Shown here: positions 35,313-48,404 of the stretch, in pieces
Layout of the letters: each line of letters starts with the position of its first letter
Position numbering within the stretch: the stretch's first letter is position 1
DNA from: Malus domestica
Taxonomy: Eukaryota > Streptophyta > Magnoliopsida > Rosales > Rosaceae
Length of the DNA stretch: 64,000 bases
Assembly: GCF_042453785.1 (NCBI RefSeq)
Contig: NC_091674.1
Location: 15,597,001 to 15,661,000 of the forward strand
Direction: 5' to 3'
Notes under the pieces: model-generated
Told to the model about the DNA's origin: nothing
The model's database searches: none
The model's input: only the letters and a program-made list of their open reading frames with translations
Translations under genes and position numbers: made by a program

Positions 35313-38300
35313 TTATGATGAAAGTGCAAGCTCCGCCCACGCCAAATTAGACGCCTTGAGCTCAGCAGAGACTGATGTGTCGATTTTGCTCTCCAAAATG
35401 GTGCATAGTTCCTGCATCGATGGCCGCTTGGTTTGGTCAGGATGGATGCAAAGATTCACCACATCGCATATAACTTTGAGGTCATCATAACTGAAATGTT
35501 TCAGTTCAGGATCCACAACATACGACATCACATCTGGCAGCTCAAGATAGTCTTTTGCCTGCAGAAGACGGGAGTCTTAAGTTGTTTGACGCATAACTAG
35601 CATAAACTACACTACTCAGATTACCTTAGGAGCGATTCGGCAAAACACAAAAACATCCATAAAAGTTACTTACCCAGTCTATCAAGCACCCCTTATCCTT
35701 GCAGTATGGAGGCCTCCCGCTGATTATTTCGAGTAAAAGTATGCCGAAAGCATAAACATTGCCTTTAACATCTAGGTGGCGTGCTTCCATAGAATTCGGA
35801 AGGACACAAATAGCACCTTCGCTGCTAATAGTGCCAGAGTTCTTTTCCGACCTCGCAAGAATTGACTTCCAACTTTCAAAATCAACGAGCTACAGTAGAA
35901 AAAAATAGTGTTAATCATGTATGCGTACGGAATTTTCATACATCTGAATCATGTTTGAACAAATCTGAATTAAGGGATTTGAGAAGCTTCATGGAGTACC
36001 TTGGGTAAAAAATCTTCTGTAAGATATACAGCACTAGAATTTAACTCTGATATGGTAAATGGCGGCTCAAGTTCCGAGTGAAAATACTTGAGTCCCTGAG
36101 CAATGCCTATAATAATTTTCATGCGCCTTGTCCAACTTAACTGGCATCCTTCTCCAACTGCACTAAAATAAATTCTGGTTAGAGCCCGTGAGACCTTCGA
36201 TAGCAATGAAATGTAGTTAGAAGGAGCCTTCACTTACAATGTAGGTGTTCATACAGTGTCCCATTTGAAGCATATTCAAAAACCAGCATCCTTGTAAAGG
36301 GGGCATTCTCACTACAATAACCCAGTAATTTTGCCGCATTTTCGTGATTTAATCTTGCCAAATCTGTCACCTCTCTCTGAAAATAGAGTTCAAGATAGCC
36401 CGTCCAATGCTCTTCCTTAATGCAAAGGGATATCACAGCAATCTCAGGACCACCTTTTATGTTGCCTTTGTAGACCAAACTGTCAGGTGAGGAACCGATA
36501 ATGTTGCTAAAGTCTTCACAGGCAACCTCTAGCTCTTGTCTACTGAATCTGGCAACATCTTTTAACATCTGGGAATCTGTATGGAAACCGCTAACCATAT
36601 TAGCCATTGTTGCTTTCCCATATAGAATTCAAAAACTCAATTGAGGCAGTTGCAAATTGCAACAAGGAACAAACCTATGTAGACTGTGATATGGTCTTTT
36701 TCACTAGCTGATTTCTTCCAAGGAATTATGATAGATGATTTGCTATTGCATTTGTGAACAGCAGTGAAAACAGCAACTAGAAAGAGCGAACATGCCATGG
36801 TTCCGGTGACTATTTCCAGAGCCAAAAGCCAGGCAGGTTTTGAAGCCTCCCGATGTTTGGAGACCACTTTGGCAGGTGTATGCTTTGGGTTACTTCCAGG
36901 ATGGCCTTTCGAAGGGGGTGCACCAGCTTCATCGAACCAACAAAAGAAAAGGTCACTAACTACAACAATCGGTACTGACATATCAATTGCCACACATTAG
37001 ATTCAGTATTATAACAATCAACTAAATATCGAGTCGACGAAACTTCCATATTACATATTAGGATCACCAAATCAATTTCAGCATCACAAAATTAATAATT
37101 ACTGATATTAGGATCTTTGCTCAAAAGGAGCATAAAAACATTTGTTCACACTTTTAAACTTGCTGAAGGGTTTTGATTGGGTTCAGTTTCCACTATAAAA
37201 GTTAATGAAACTACTAAGCATGTATAGTATATCCATTGATAGTTCATAGACTTCAAAAAATATAAAATCCCGCATACCACATAGTTCTACAGGACGCTGC
37301 CTGGGATCCTGTTTTTGGAGACAATTTCCTTGAAAACTTGTCCTGCAAGGAATAATTGAAGTAAATGAAGGTTCACAAGTTTGCATACAATCAAGGATAA
37401 CTACGGCAATTGTCAAAATGGCACGAATGCAGCACAAGATTAGGAGACTAGAATAGTACTTGACACAAACATGAAATTGACAAAATAAACTTGCTAACTA
37501 ACATTGTAGGAAAAAGGTTTATGATGTCCTAGGCTCCTGCATTTGTTGATCTGGTATTGCATTAATCCTTGTTTATTTGATTTTATGGGAAAGCGACAAT
37601 TATGGTTTCGAGACAAGTGCTCCTAAGGCTTGAGTATTTTGTCAATCCAAACACAACCCCCTCAATGACCAGGTCGTGTTAGTATCAAACAGGCTGCAAA
37701 AATTATTAAGATTTGACACAATAATTAAACAGGTATTGATTAATACTGGACATGAACAAACAATAATACTACCTACACATGACAAATCCTTGGTTAGGAC
37801 AGTACCTGGGAAGATACTCCAAGCACTTAGGTATGCTACCAACGAAGAAGTTGTACGAGAAATCTGCAACTTTTAACTGAGATGATCGACAAAGGCCTGT
37901 TAGGTTTGATTGTGAGGCATACCTGAAGCAAAAAAGAAAAACTATGAAAAACCGAGCACAGTGGCATTCTAGGATTCATTCAGTTGACCCCACTTAGTGG
38001 GATAAGGCTTTGTTGTTGGTGTGAAAAACAAAATTCAAGAAAAAAATTCCTTAAATAACGGAACAACATAACAATCAAATAAACTTTCTCTAAATCTGAG
38101 CTATGATAATCAAATATAAACAAAGCTAGCACTTGAACTTTAATCCCCACTTATTTGTCTCAAAATCTGCTATTTCTACGTATTCATCTTTTCTACTTCA
38201 AAAACATAGTACTAAATACAGTTCCAGTGATCCAATGATCCACAATCCATGCAAGAAACACGGCAGTATGGCCATCAACACCTTTTCTTTTCGTCTTTCT

Positions 38301-39739
38301 TTTTTCTCAATTTTGAATAGCTTAGCTAATTTTATGATGATAAATTTGCATCCTCATATTTATTTTCAGCTCTAAAAGCATCTGCTTAAGGTAAGTGCAG
38401 AGCTGCAGGAATTGTTCAAACACTCTTCACTTCTGCAACTTACATTGGGAATCTTGTATAGCCATTGGAAGGAATGGTTCCTTGAAGCTTATTCCTATCC
38501 AAACGAAGTTCCTCAAGGTGTCCCAAATTGCCAAGTTCAGGAGGTAGCTGACCAGACAACCCATTTGACTGAAGATTTCTGCAACAAAAGTAATTCCCAC
38601 TGTAAGTAAAATCCCAAACAACCAAGAAACTAAAGCATCATTCAGAAAATGAATGTGAAATTCCTAGTACAATTTCACAATACTGGTTAAATTCCCAAGC
38701 TCTGGAGGAATTGGACCGGTGAGTTCATTCACTCCCAAGTCCAAGATTGTGAGGTATTTTAACAAGCCGAGCTCTTCAGGTATTGTTCCAAGCAGCTTGT
38801 TCCCATGCAAATTTCTGTAAAACAACAAGACACAAGTAATCAAGCTTCAACCAAATAAGATTGGAATTAAGGTTATATAACTTCAGAATCACTGTGGTAG
38901 GTGGGAAGACGGAAAGCATACAGTTCTTGCAAGAAGGTGAGTTGACCCAAGTCTGGTACAAGAAATCCCCTTACTGATGAACTGGAAATATTACTGCGTA
39001 AAAACAATACCGAAAACAAAGTGTATACCAGTCATTCTAAAGTTTTACTCTCAAAATCGAAAACAAAATGGAAAGAATATACTATGATTCAGAACTAACA
39101 TACACAAGATCGTATCTTACATCTTGATAACATGGTCTCGAGCCACAGAACATGTGATGCCGGACCAGGCACAAGGATCGGCATCCAAGGCATTCCAAGT
39201 GGACAAAACCAAATGCGGGTCTTCATATATTGCTTCCTTAAAGGTTGTGAGGGCCAAAACTGTGCAAAATCCATTTTTTTCACTCAGAGAAAATCTACTA
39301 AAACAACAAATGGGCAAAAACATATAAACATATTACATCTTGTTCTTAATTCTTTTCATATGTACTGCTAATCTAGTGAATTCTTTAATCAAACTAGCAA
39401 TGCGATTATATTCAATTATATAGCGATTTAAGCATCATGATCACCCTCACACTACTTCAACAACGCTCTCTCTCTGCTAATTAAGAAAGAAATTAATCAC
39501 AATCTTGAATCCCTTAAAACTTTCCATCAACTGTTGACAATCATTTTCCCTTCCCCCCTAACACACACACACACACATTTTCTCAGCAACCAAACAGAGA
39601 TTTAGCGAAACCAAGATCTGAGAAAAAGAGAGATCTCACAGCAACACATACCTTCTTTTGAAGCAAAAGATTCACCACCCACAAGAAGAACCCCAGAAAT
39701 CAAGCAGCACAGAAACTGGAAGGAGGCAAAACTTCTCAT
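35313..39739 (-). CDS. LRR receptor-like pseudokinase (At1g63430 type)
   Basis: Twelve exons on the minus strand: 39652-39739, 39121-39259, 38922-38993, 38671-38814, 38444-38578, 37806-37922, 37278-37342, 36675-36926, 36238-36576, 36000-36157, 35674-35889, 35313-35558. The joined frame is 656 residues, near the family length. A signal peptide (1-27) is followed by an N-terminal cap (DPCAWSGITC, Cys59 and Cys66). Then come about four leucine-rich repeats in 72- and 144-nt exons, a Pro/Ser/Lys-rich neck, a membrane helix (about 286-310) and a kinase-like domain from about 345. The ATP-binding Lys region reads EIAVISLCIK, HRD is replaced by FTISELNSS, and DFG reads DFE (506-508), so catalysis is unlikely. 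It ends SSLAWAEL-like (NLAWAELALSS). The likely role is a plasma-membrane signalling or scaffold receptor; the ligand is unknown. The nearest named family member I recall is Arabidopsis At1g63430. Confidence 0.93.
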
Positions 39740-40748
39740 TTTTCTCTTAGTTTCCTCAATACAGAAACAACACAGAAGAGCTCATCTACCCACCACTCAA
39801 AAACCCACAAAAAAAGAAACCGCAAATGGCCTAAAGCTTCAGACTCAAACAACAAAGCCTTACTAATACTGTAAAAACGTACTTACTACCCAACAAAAAG
39901 TAGACAAAGAAATGCTACCCAGATACGAAAAAGATGTGAATTTTTTGAAGCAAATACAACCGAGTCCCAAATCCAAGCTTTCGGCAACTACCCACTACAA
40001 ATATTGAGCAAATCAGTGGCCAAATGAAGCAAAATTTGGAAGATGAAAGATAACAGCACCCCAGAGAGATGTGGACTCAAAACTTGGATTCAAAGAGAGG
40101 TTTGGTAATGGTAAGGCAGTTGCTTTGGTTGGTTGCTGCTAGTAAAAGCTTTGGCAAAACAAAAATGGATAGCAAAATTACTCGGAGGAGAGAGAGAGAG
40201 AGAGAATATTTTCTTTTAAAATGGCGGTTTTGGTTTTTTCTTTTTCTTTTTCTCTTTTGCTTTTTGAATAGTGGGTTTTGGTGTCGTGTGTGTGTGTTTG
40301 GATCTGCGTTGGTGCCGACTGCTAAAATTCTGCGGTAAAACCTTTGACGGTTAACTGGAGCCGGTGACTGCTATATTCCGAAAGGACAAGGATTGTTTGT
40401 CCTCTTACTTTTGGTGTCATCATGTACCCTCCTGTTTTATGTGGTCATGATTAAGTCACGTCAATATTTTATATTGTTTTTTTATAGAGATAATAAAATA
40501 AAAATGAATAGTAATAAAAAAATGTTGACGTGGTTTAACCGTGACCACACAAACAGGAAGGCACAAGAAGACACTGGAAGTGGGAGGAAAGACAATGGGT
40601 TGAAAGTCCGCTGTAATATTTTGGGGAGGCGAGAGTTTCGTGTATGGAAAATATGGATGGAAACTCAATAGTCTATCCACTAAGATATTAAATCCAGTAT
40701 ATGGTGTCTCGTGATGCATATTGGAGCCAAATTCTCATAATTTGTGAT
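39740..40748 (-). promoter_or_regulatory. Promoter and 5' region of the receptor gene
   Basis: No other gene. An AC run lies at about 39563-39577 in intron 1, and a (GA)n microsatellite at about 40187-40206 lies 450 bp upstream of the start codon. No single convincing TATA box was picked. Confidence 0.4.
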
Positions 40749-40897
40749 AGGGGTGTGTGATCCACACATCCCAAATTACTTCTCACACATCCCTTGTTAA
40801 TTTTTGTCCGTTGATCTTCTTCAATTAATCTGATCCGATGGCCGAAAATCAGAAGAATGTGTGAGAAGTAAAATGGGGTGTGTGGATATCACACCCT
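40749..40897. mobile_element. hAT-like MITE with 8-bp target duplication
   Basis: The 149-bp element starts AGGGGTGTGTGATCCACACA and ends GTGTGGATATCACACCCT. Perfect TTTGTGAT copies flank it (40741-40748 and 40898-40905). An 8-bp duplication is the hAT signature. The inner phrase TTACTTCTCACACAT is inverted at the other end. Confidence 0.85.
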
Positions 40898-43402
40898 TTT
40901 GTGATTAGTGGGGTGCGACCATTGTAAGAAGCTAGGTTAGATTGATGTTTGGATTTTCTAATACGAAAATGTTCTCTTTGGTCATTTGGTGGGTTTCACT
41001 TTGGTGTTACATAGTATTAAACGCTACTATGGTCTGAATTTATAGGACCAAATAATTCAAACTGGTTCACTTTATCCAATGTCTGTTACATTTAATGCTA
41101 CGTAGCATTAAAGAATTTTCCCATTTGGTGACTGTTGAATATACGGTCACCAAGTGTGGAGAATGAATGCATGTGTTTGCAGTGTTTGAATCTCCATTGT
41201 CTCCGCTTATAATTGTGGTACAACGAACTACTCTAGTCTAATTCCTTATTTCCGATATTAAGTAGTTAGCTTCCAAGTTTCTTGAGTGTACGTTTTCGTA
41301 TATTTTCCATAATTGTAATGGTGTGGCTCATCGCCTAGTCGAGTTAAGTTTATTTCATGGTGATTCAGTAGTATGATTCGAGGAACCCCAGATGTTATTC
41401 GGGATGACCTCAACCAAGATGTGTACTCTCATTGAGTTTTTGAAATAAAGAAATCATATTCATTTCAAAAAAAAAAGATTATCAAATGTAACAGTGTGTA
41501 ACCATAAATTTTTAGTCATCAAGTGATCAAAGGAATGGGACTCTTTCTTTTATATATATATATATATATATAACTAAAAAAAATATCAAATGTAACCGTG
41601 TGTAACCATAAATTTTTAGTCATGAGGGGAATGAGACTCTTTCTTAGTATATATAACTTGGTTGGTGCAATTGCATACACTAATTGTGAAATAAACAACT
41701 ATCCATTTTGAATACTTATTTTAATGGCTGGCTGGCTTGCAAAGATATATTTTTTATTTTATAAGTGTAACAGAATTAATTAGTATTATAGTTTAATAAT
41801 TTCATGGTATGAAAAAAAATAATAATAAAAATCATTGCACATTAGTTTCCTAATGCGCATAAAAAGGGAAAAGAAAATATAATACCAAAACTCTTACATA
41901 AGCGAAACAATATTTCTAAAGAGTAATGCAAAGTAGATCAATTATTTAGATTAAATTTGCAAATCATGTGATGTGCCACTATAGAAAATAAACACATTAA
42001 CTAACACTTAAATAATAATTCAATCATCAACAAACACGTCAGATGATTTAAAATATATAATTTATCTAGATAGTCTCTCTAGCATTACAATATATTAATT
42101 ATCTTAAGAGACTAAATTTCTAAACCAAATTTTGTAAACCAAATGATGTGTGAATGTTGATGATTGGATTATCAACATAGAATTATCTGTTTCAATATCT
42201 CTTCCCAGTATTTCTTATTGGTGACAAACACGTCACATGGTTTACAATTAATAATTTCGCTAGTTATTTCTTATTGGTAATATATCATTTTGTTTGCAAA
42301 TTTGATTTAAAAATTTAACTTCCGTAACATTATCCGTTTCAATATCACTTCCCGGTATTTGCGGCAGTAATCATGTGCCTTAACCTCATAATCACCACCA
42401 ATTCCTCCTCTTAATTATAGGCACAGGATACAACAAGCTTGCTTGCTCAAAATTGTTTGATATAATGTCTCACTTCTCGTGAAATATCTTGAGATGGGAG
42501 AGAATTACTTTGACTGTTTTACAGCTGTGTCTGAGACTTTCGGTCTTTCTTTTGACTCGTAAGATGAGTTTCACTTTTACCTTCTCTAAAACTAAAAAGG
42601 TCACGCACTCTTATTTTTCAAAGTTATTGTTAATTTTTTATTTTTTTATTTTTTTAATTTATTCGATCCAACAACTACAAATTATAAAGATGTGTAAAAA
42701 GTAAAAAAATAGTGTGTGGATATCACATCACATACTAAAACCATGCTCTAAAATTCTTCTTTTTAAGAAGAGAAATGATTTTCAAACACATTTTTTACGA
42801 GTATAAATTGATGTTTAATTTAATTTTTGAATCGGACAGAAAAAGGAGAATCAAGAAACAAAGATAAACATCGGTATGCATGAGAGATAAAAGATGTGCC
42901 AACTTCATTTCCCTTGGAAAAAAATTACTTCACACACCCTTTTCACTTTGTGCGCAACCTTATTTATATACAAAGTAGATATCGAATTAAATAAATCAAA
43001 TGAAAATTAACAATTGATTAGATTAAACACGTGTGTAAAAAGATAAATATTAGCTTATAAAAATTACATTTTTTTTTCGAAAATTTCTTCGATGAAGTGA
43101 GTAAAGTGAGTTATGCCCTAGTAAATTTGAAGAGAACAAAATCCAAAAGAGAAAAGTTTGGTTCTAAAGCATGGTGAATCAAGTGCCATTTGTGCTACTT
43201 TCTTTTTGTTTGGCCAGCACTATGATTCCCTATTATTATTAATTAAACCCTATTTGTAGTATTGTTATGAGTTTAAGGTAAGTTACACTTGACACTAGCA
43301 AACACTATCTTCCAATTTGGTGGGCCCACCCTCTCTTTAAAGCCAGGTGTCCATGGCTCCAAAGGCTTTTAAAAACCCCCCTTTAACATATAGTATTAGA
43401 GG
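40898..43402. other. AT-rich spacer with repeats
   Basis: No gene seen. A direct repeat of about 65 bp (41481-41549 and 41584-41645, sharing GTAACCATAAATTTTTAGTC) flanks a (TA)n run at 41550-41572. Phrases like GTGTGTGGATATCACATCAC at 42713 and ACTTCACACACCC at 42929 look like ends of decayed MITEs of the 40749 family. Confidence 0.5.
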
Positions 43403-43581
43403 TTTTTTGTTTTTTTTTTCTTTGAAAAACGATATTATCTACACTAAGGTGTGGGGATGTGGGTTAAGTCTCATAATGGGTTAGCAGTAATGTAGTTCAA
43501 ATTTGTTTTTGGCAAGAATCAAACTTAAGACATTTCACTTATAAGTAAAGAGGAATATCATGAGACCGTAGTACTAAGTGA
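43403..43581 (-). mobile_element. tRNA-derived SINE
   Basis: On the minus strand: GTCACTTAGTACTACGGTCT head, ATATTCCTCTTTACTTATAA, GTTTGATTCTTGCC (B-box-like), GAACTACATTACTGCTAACC, AATATCGTTTTTC, then a poly(A)-like tail (plus-strand T run 43403-43419). It is closely related to the copy at 50632. Confidence 0.8.
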
Positions 43582-43860
43582 CAGTATAGTTAAATAATAA
43601 AAGAAAACTTGCACATCTAAGTTAGTGGGTCCTTCGTCTAATTTGGTTCTAACAAGTCTTGAGTGTTAATATATCTCTTCTAACTTATTGTTCACACACA
43701 AGATCGATGAAGCTCCAAATCCAAATGCCCTTTATTTTACCTTTTGTTGGCCAAGACAAAATTTGATGAAAAAATTATTTCACTCTCGACAAGTGGAGAC
43801 AACTACAACTAGCGAAAAGTTATAATGGGCTTCAAACAAAATTATTCATAATCACTCAAT

Positions 43861-44008
43861 TACGGTGGTGCTATCTACACACTCATTTTTACTTTTTACA
43901 CAATTTTCTTAATTTTCGGCTGTCGAATAAGATGAATTGAAAAAGATCAAGGGCCAAAAATTAAAAATGTGTATGAAAAGTAAAAATTGGTGTGTAAATA
44001 ACACTATC
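43861..44008. mobile_element. hAT-like MITE with 8-bp target duplication
   Basis: GGTGCTATCTACACAC near the left end pairs with GTGTGTAAATAACACTATC at the right end. Identical CACTCAAT copies flank the element (43853-43860 and 44009-44016). It is the same size class as the element at 40749. Confidence 0.8.
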
Positions 44009-44117
44009 CACTCAATCAATGCTACCATATGGTTCTTGGACTTTAAATCGGGTTGTGTAAATAGCACTATCCCCTCAATTAATGCTACCATATGGTTCTT
44101 GGACTTTAAATCGGGTT
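43992..44117 (+). repeat. Two tandem 63-bp units including a MITE end
   Basis: Units 43992-44054 and 44055-44117 share GTGTAAATA.CACTATCC, the flank ATGCTACCATATGGTTCTTG and ACTTTAAATCGGGTT. The duplication copied the MITE right end together with its target and flank, so it arose after insertion. Confidence 0.9.
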
Positions 44118-44513
44118 TTTCTACTTTGTTGCATCATTCATCCAATAGATAGATATTTGTCACGTGCTTTAAAAAGTAAACTACTCATTTAATAAATGTT
44201 TATTCACGTGGTGAATTAGTCAAATTAATTTGCACAAGATCATCCTTTAAAATCTTTCTTTATTCCTTTTTTAAATAGTTGAGAAGAAGGGATTCTTCAC
44301 CACTGATATGTAGTATTGAGTGATATAAAAAATGAATGAATGTGACTAAAATTATAAAATTTAAACAATCATAAAAATTTAACGATAAAATCACTTGTAG
44401 CATTGAATGACACGTATCATTGAAATCGCAATCGAGAAAAAAATCACGAAAGAGATTGAAAGTTTTCCTCAGGTTTACACAAAAGATGCTAGTTGCTCTC
44501 CATCAGCTTAAAA
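44118..44513. other. AT-rich spacer
   Basis: Nothing recognisable. Confidence 0.5.
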
Positions 44514-46640
44514 TGACACGCCCCAAGGGTGACGAAAGCCATATATTGAAAATATGAGAACTAAAATATGAATAAGATAAAAGAAATTTAAATATAATTA
44601 ATATGCAAATGAGGAACATATTCAGAGCATACAACTAACTAGAACACTAAAATAAATAATATAAAATTGAATGAATAAAAGAATGGGTCCTACATCGAGA
44701 GACTCGAAGATGTTGATACGGAAGTGCCTTGACGCCGAGATCGTACGCCTCGAATCTAAATCATGAGGGGGCACAAAACAAACATAAGTGGACTAAGTTG
44801 ATATACATATATAATAAAACAATTATTAACATACTAACCCCCAAAGCTTTATGAAAACTAATAGCATAATAACTGGTAGGTTTTCCGAAAACCCTAGCAT
44901 GCCATAAAACATTTCATAAAGCATATCTCATATATAGTGTGCTAAACAGTGGTATCAGTATAATATCTCCCGCCCCAATGCCAGCACCATGTCTCTCGAC
45001 TCGAAGCCAAAGATTATTTTCTCCCGGTCTATTGCCAGCTCTAAATCCCTCGACCTGAAGCCAGGGATTATTTCTCCCGGCCCGCAGCCAACACCAGATC
45101 CTCACCCTAGGCGGAATGGTGACCACTAGATACACACAGAACATTGAACATAATCTTTCCAAACATAGGTACATATATCTCAAAATCATCTTCATAGTAT
45201 AAAGTCATCCATCATCTACACTATAAAGAAGTGTGTAAAAACATGTTTTAAATAGTATATCATCATCCATCAGATACCCTACAAGAACATGGGTTTGATA
45301 GAAAATATGGTATTCCAAAATATTCGCAGTAAGCATAATATCACATAAAACGTAATCATTAAATCATGCTTTTCATGTATGCATTTCTACTATTAAAACA
45401 TGCATTTTAGAAGGGGTCCACTCACAGATACTCTGTCGTCGTAAATTCGTACGAAATAGGAATGACAGAATCGCCGTTATTAATTGCACCTAAGCACATA
45501 AAGAGTACAATTAACAAAACTATACTAAAATGATTGGATTTGGGTAAATGGACATCATAAATAAGTCTAGGACATCGAAATTAGCCTATGAGGAGTCCTA
45601 GACGAAAACCCTAAAAAGTCAACAAAGTCAACGTCAACCGGGCAAAGTCAAAGTCAATGTTGACCTTTGATCGGGTTAACTGTCAGACCAAGTCAAAGTC
45701 AACGGGTTTAGGTCGGTCAACTGGATTGGGTCAAACCAAGTCAACCGGGTCTGGGTTAAGGGTTTAGGGTTTGACTGGGTTGGGCCTAGGGTTATTGGGT
45801 TTAGGGTTTAGGGTTTAAGGCTTGGCCCAAGAGTTTGGTGAATTCTGGGTTTAGGGGGAAACAGGCTAGCCCTCCATTAGGTTTGGGCTTGAATTCCACG
45901 AGCCAAGGGCCTAAGTTTCGCACAGCCCAAAGGCCTAGTCCAAAGGGTTTTGTTTCAACGGGCCGAAGGCCCTAAATTCCTCGGCCCAACGGCCTTGGTT
46001 CAATGGGTTTAGGCTCGAAGGCCTTGGTTGCTTAATCTCGCCGGAGAAGGAGACCGAAGCTTTCTAGCTTCGGTCGACGCCACAACTAACAACCTAAAGG
46101 TACGATCTAGGTATGAAAACAAAGTGTGAGGTAAGGAGAAGTGTTTCCTTACCTTCAATTCACCATGGGAGGGCTGGAAATGGCCGGGTTTTGCCTCGAA
46201 AGCCCCGAGATTTAAAATAACTTGCTACACTGAAATACTCGAAAATATGAAGAAGAATATATATATATACACACACACATAACAAAGAATTCAAGTTAGA
46301 GCGGTTGCACAAAAGGGAATATACCACACTGTCATGATCGGCTTGCAATGATTCCATCTTTCGTGCCTCCAGGTTTATACTTTCTTCCCCCGTCAGTGTA
46401 CAAGTAGAAAACATACTTTAAAGATGTATAACGTGGAAAACACATACTAGCATAGGGTAAAAAATATGTATGTAAAATAAAATAATGTCGAAGTAGATAT
46501 GTACTAACATAGAGGTCGAAAACTCATACAGAAATTGCACTGAAAGTGGAAAAGACTCAACCAAACATTTGTAACTTTGAAAATACCGATAAAACTCTAA
46601 TAAGGTAATTTAAAATACTTATACTGAAAACCAAAATCGA
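44514..46640 (-). mobile_element. Degenerate LTR-like block, boundaries uncertain
   Basis: The minus strand ends GGGGCGTGTCA at 44514, like the GGGTGTGTCA end of the solo LTR at 47352-49394. Inside are 53-54 bp tandem units starting CTCCCGG (44967, 45021, 45074), TCAAAGTCAA and GTCAACCGGG phrases (45613-45740), GGGTTTAGGGTTTAGGG, and GGCCC-rich phrases. It has no coding sequence, and no matching second end or target duplication was found. Confidence 0.35.
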
Positions 46641-46844
46641 AAATGAAGGTGGGTCTGGCCCAATCATACGTAACGTCACGTACTTCGAGAATAGTTGTCT
46701 TTGGGTCGAGCCCCAACAATAACAAATCTGGTGACATATACCGTAAACGGGTCTAACTGCTCACTTGCTTAGTGAATCCAACTAATAAGCCACCAATATC
46801 ACAGTCTACAGCCCGTAATATCGACAACACATTGTTGTCTCGAT

Positions 46845-47249
46845 ATGCAAGTGAGAAGTTCCCAAGGATGCCAAAATACCATTTTTGCCCCGCAACGTGA
46901 GAGTGTACAAAGGTCGTCTGATTCTCGCCTCAACCGCGTTGTCGTACCTTTCCAGAGCACACCAATCAGATCTGCTAGAAATGTTTTGACATCCACTTAC
47001 TTACGAACATTAAGGTCTTGGAGTGAAGTAATGGGAAGATGTGTTGAGACGAACACACCAGCCCCACCCACCTTGTCCTACAAGTTTGTTGCTCTGTCCA
47101 CATTCAGCCGTACCCAATCATCTTCCACCACCCCAGGCATCGAACCACTACCTCCCCCATGCAGAAGAGGGATACATTTGGTTATATTTGTACCTTGTTT
47201 TACTTATAATATAGGTACATTTGGTTTTATGGTACATTTGGGTTTCTAG
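46845..47249 (+). CDS. Unrecognised 134-codon open frame
   Basis: It is open from 46845 to 47249, Ser/Thr/Pro/Arg-rich in the first two thirds and hydrophobic and less convincing in the last third, which runs into repeats of GTACATTTGG. I do not recognise any domain. The spacing between two LTR-like blocks and the lack of splice logic make a chance frame or a gene fragment as likely as a gene. Confidence 0.15.
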   Translation: MQVRSSQGCQNTIFAPQRESVQRSSDSRLNRVVVPFQSTPIRSARNVLTSTYLRTLRSWSEVMGRCVETNTPAPPTLSYKFVALSTFSRTQSSSTTPGIEPLPPPCRRGIHLVIFVPCFTYNIGTFGFMVHLGF

Positions 47250-47351
47250 TACAATTTGTTTCTTAGCACATTTAGAATCTAAACATACCAAAAGTAGGTG
47301 TGTTTATTTTCAAATGTACCGTAAGTTTTAAATAAATTATTTTATATAAGT

Positions 47352-48336
47352 TGTCACAGCCCATCTCGAGATTCTATTTATCGAGGTTGTGAAAAGATGA
47401 AATTGTCCTTGACGGATGCTAAGGTGTGTGTGTGACATATTATTGAATAATGCATATTTTCCTAAGTTTGGAAAATTTGAAATGGATTAAAAATTATTTG
47501 CAATTTGTGTAGTTAGGGAAAGAAGTTGGACTTGTTTTGGGATGGACCCCACACACACAGAGGATACCCTCACCCCGTGCCCTTTCTCTCTCTCATCTTC
47601 TCGATTCATTCTCACTATTTCCCTCTCGAAACTGTACAGACCAACACCAAAAACCCTTGAAACTTCATGGATCGAAGTGGAGATTAGCACCATCGTGTTC
47701 GTGAGTGCCCTACGAACTCAAAGGTCCTATTTTCAGGTAAGGTTTTCCTTATTTTCACGTTGAAATCACAAGCACCGAGTATGGCACTATTCATGAACTT
47801 TGTATTGGTTCGTTTTTAGGACAACCAAGCTCATAGTGAGCTCTAGGAAGTTCCCACGAAGCTCGGGGACGTTCGTTTGGAAGTTTTGGACGTCGGGAAA
47901 CCCTAGTTCGAAGGTGGCTAGTTTTGGTGAAATATCCCGACGTGATTTCGAAGGATTTGGAGGTTTTTAAAGGTATAGCCTTCTTCCTCTCGTAATATGT
48001 GAAGTTTTGGTGAAAATTTCATGGAAAATGGTTGAGAATCGAGTGAGAAAAGACCGATTACAGGTCTGCCCAGTTTCCGACGCCGGCAAGTTTTCCCGGC
48101 GACTGGAGGTAGGGGATGATGCTCGTGGGGGGTGCGTGGACCCGTGCCTATTCCGGCGCGTAGGGGCGCATGCAGGGACATCACGGGGTTATGACCCTTC
48201 GACTTATCAGTGAGTGGGCAGTTATTTTCTGTTATTACCTATATACTACTGAATTTCCCAGAAATTGAATTTAAAAGAAAGTATGTTTTTAAAATGCCAT
48301 GCATGCATATTATGAATTATATGAATTAGCAATTGA

Positions 48337-48404
<68 letters not shown>

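Noticed and set aside
36764..37000. 78-codon plus-strand frame opposite the receptor gene
   Set aside because: Shadow of the membrane-helix exon on the minus strand.
45785..45820. Telomere-like GGGTTTAGGGTTTAGGG
   Set aside because: Only two to three units inside a GC-rich LTR-like block; too short for an interstitial telomere tract.
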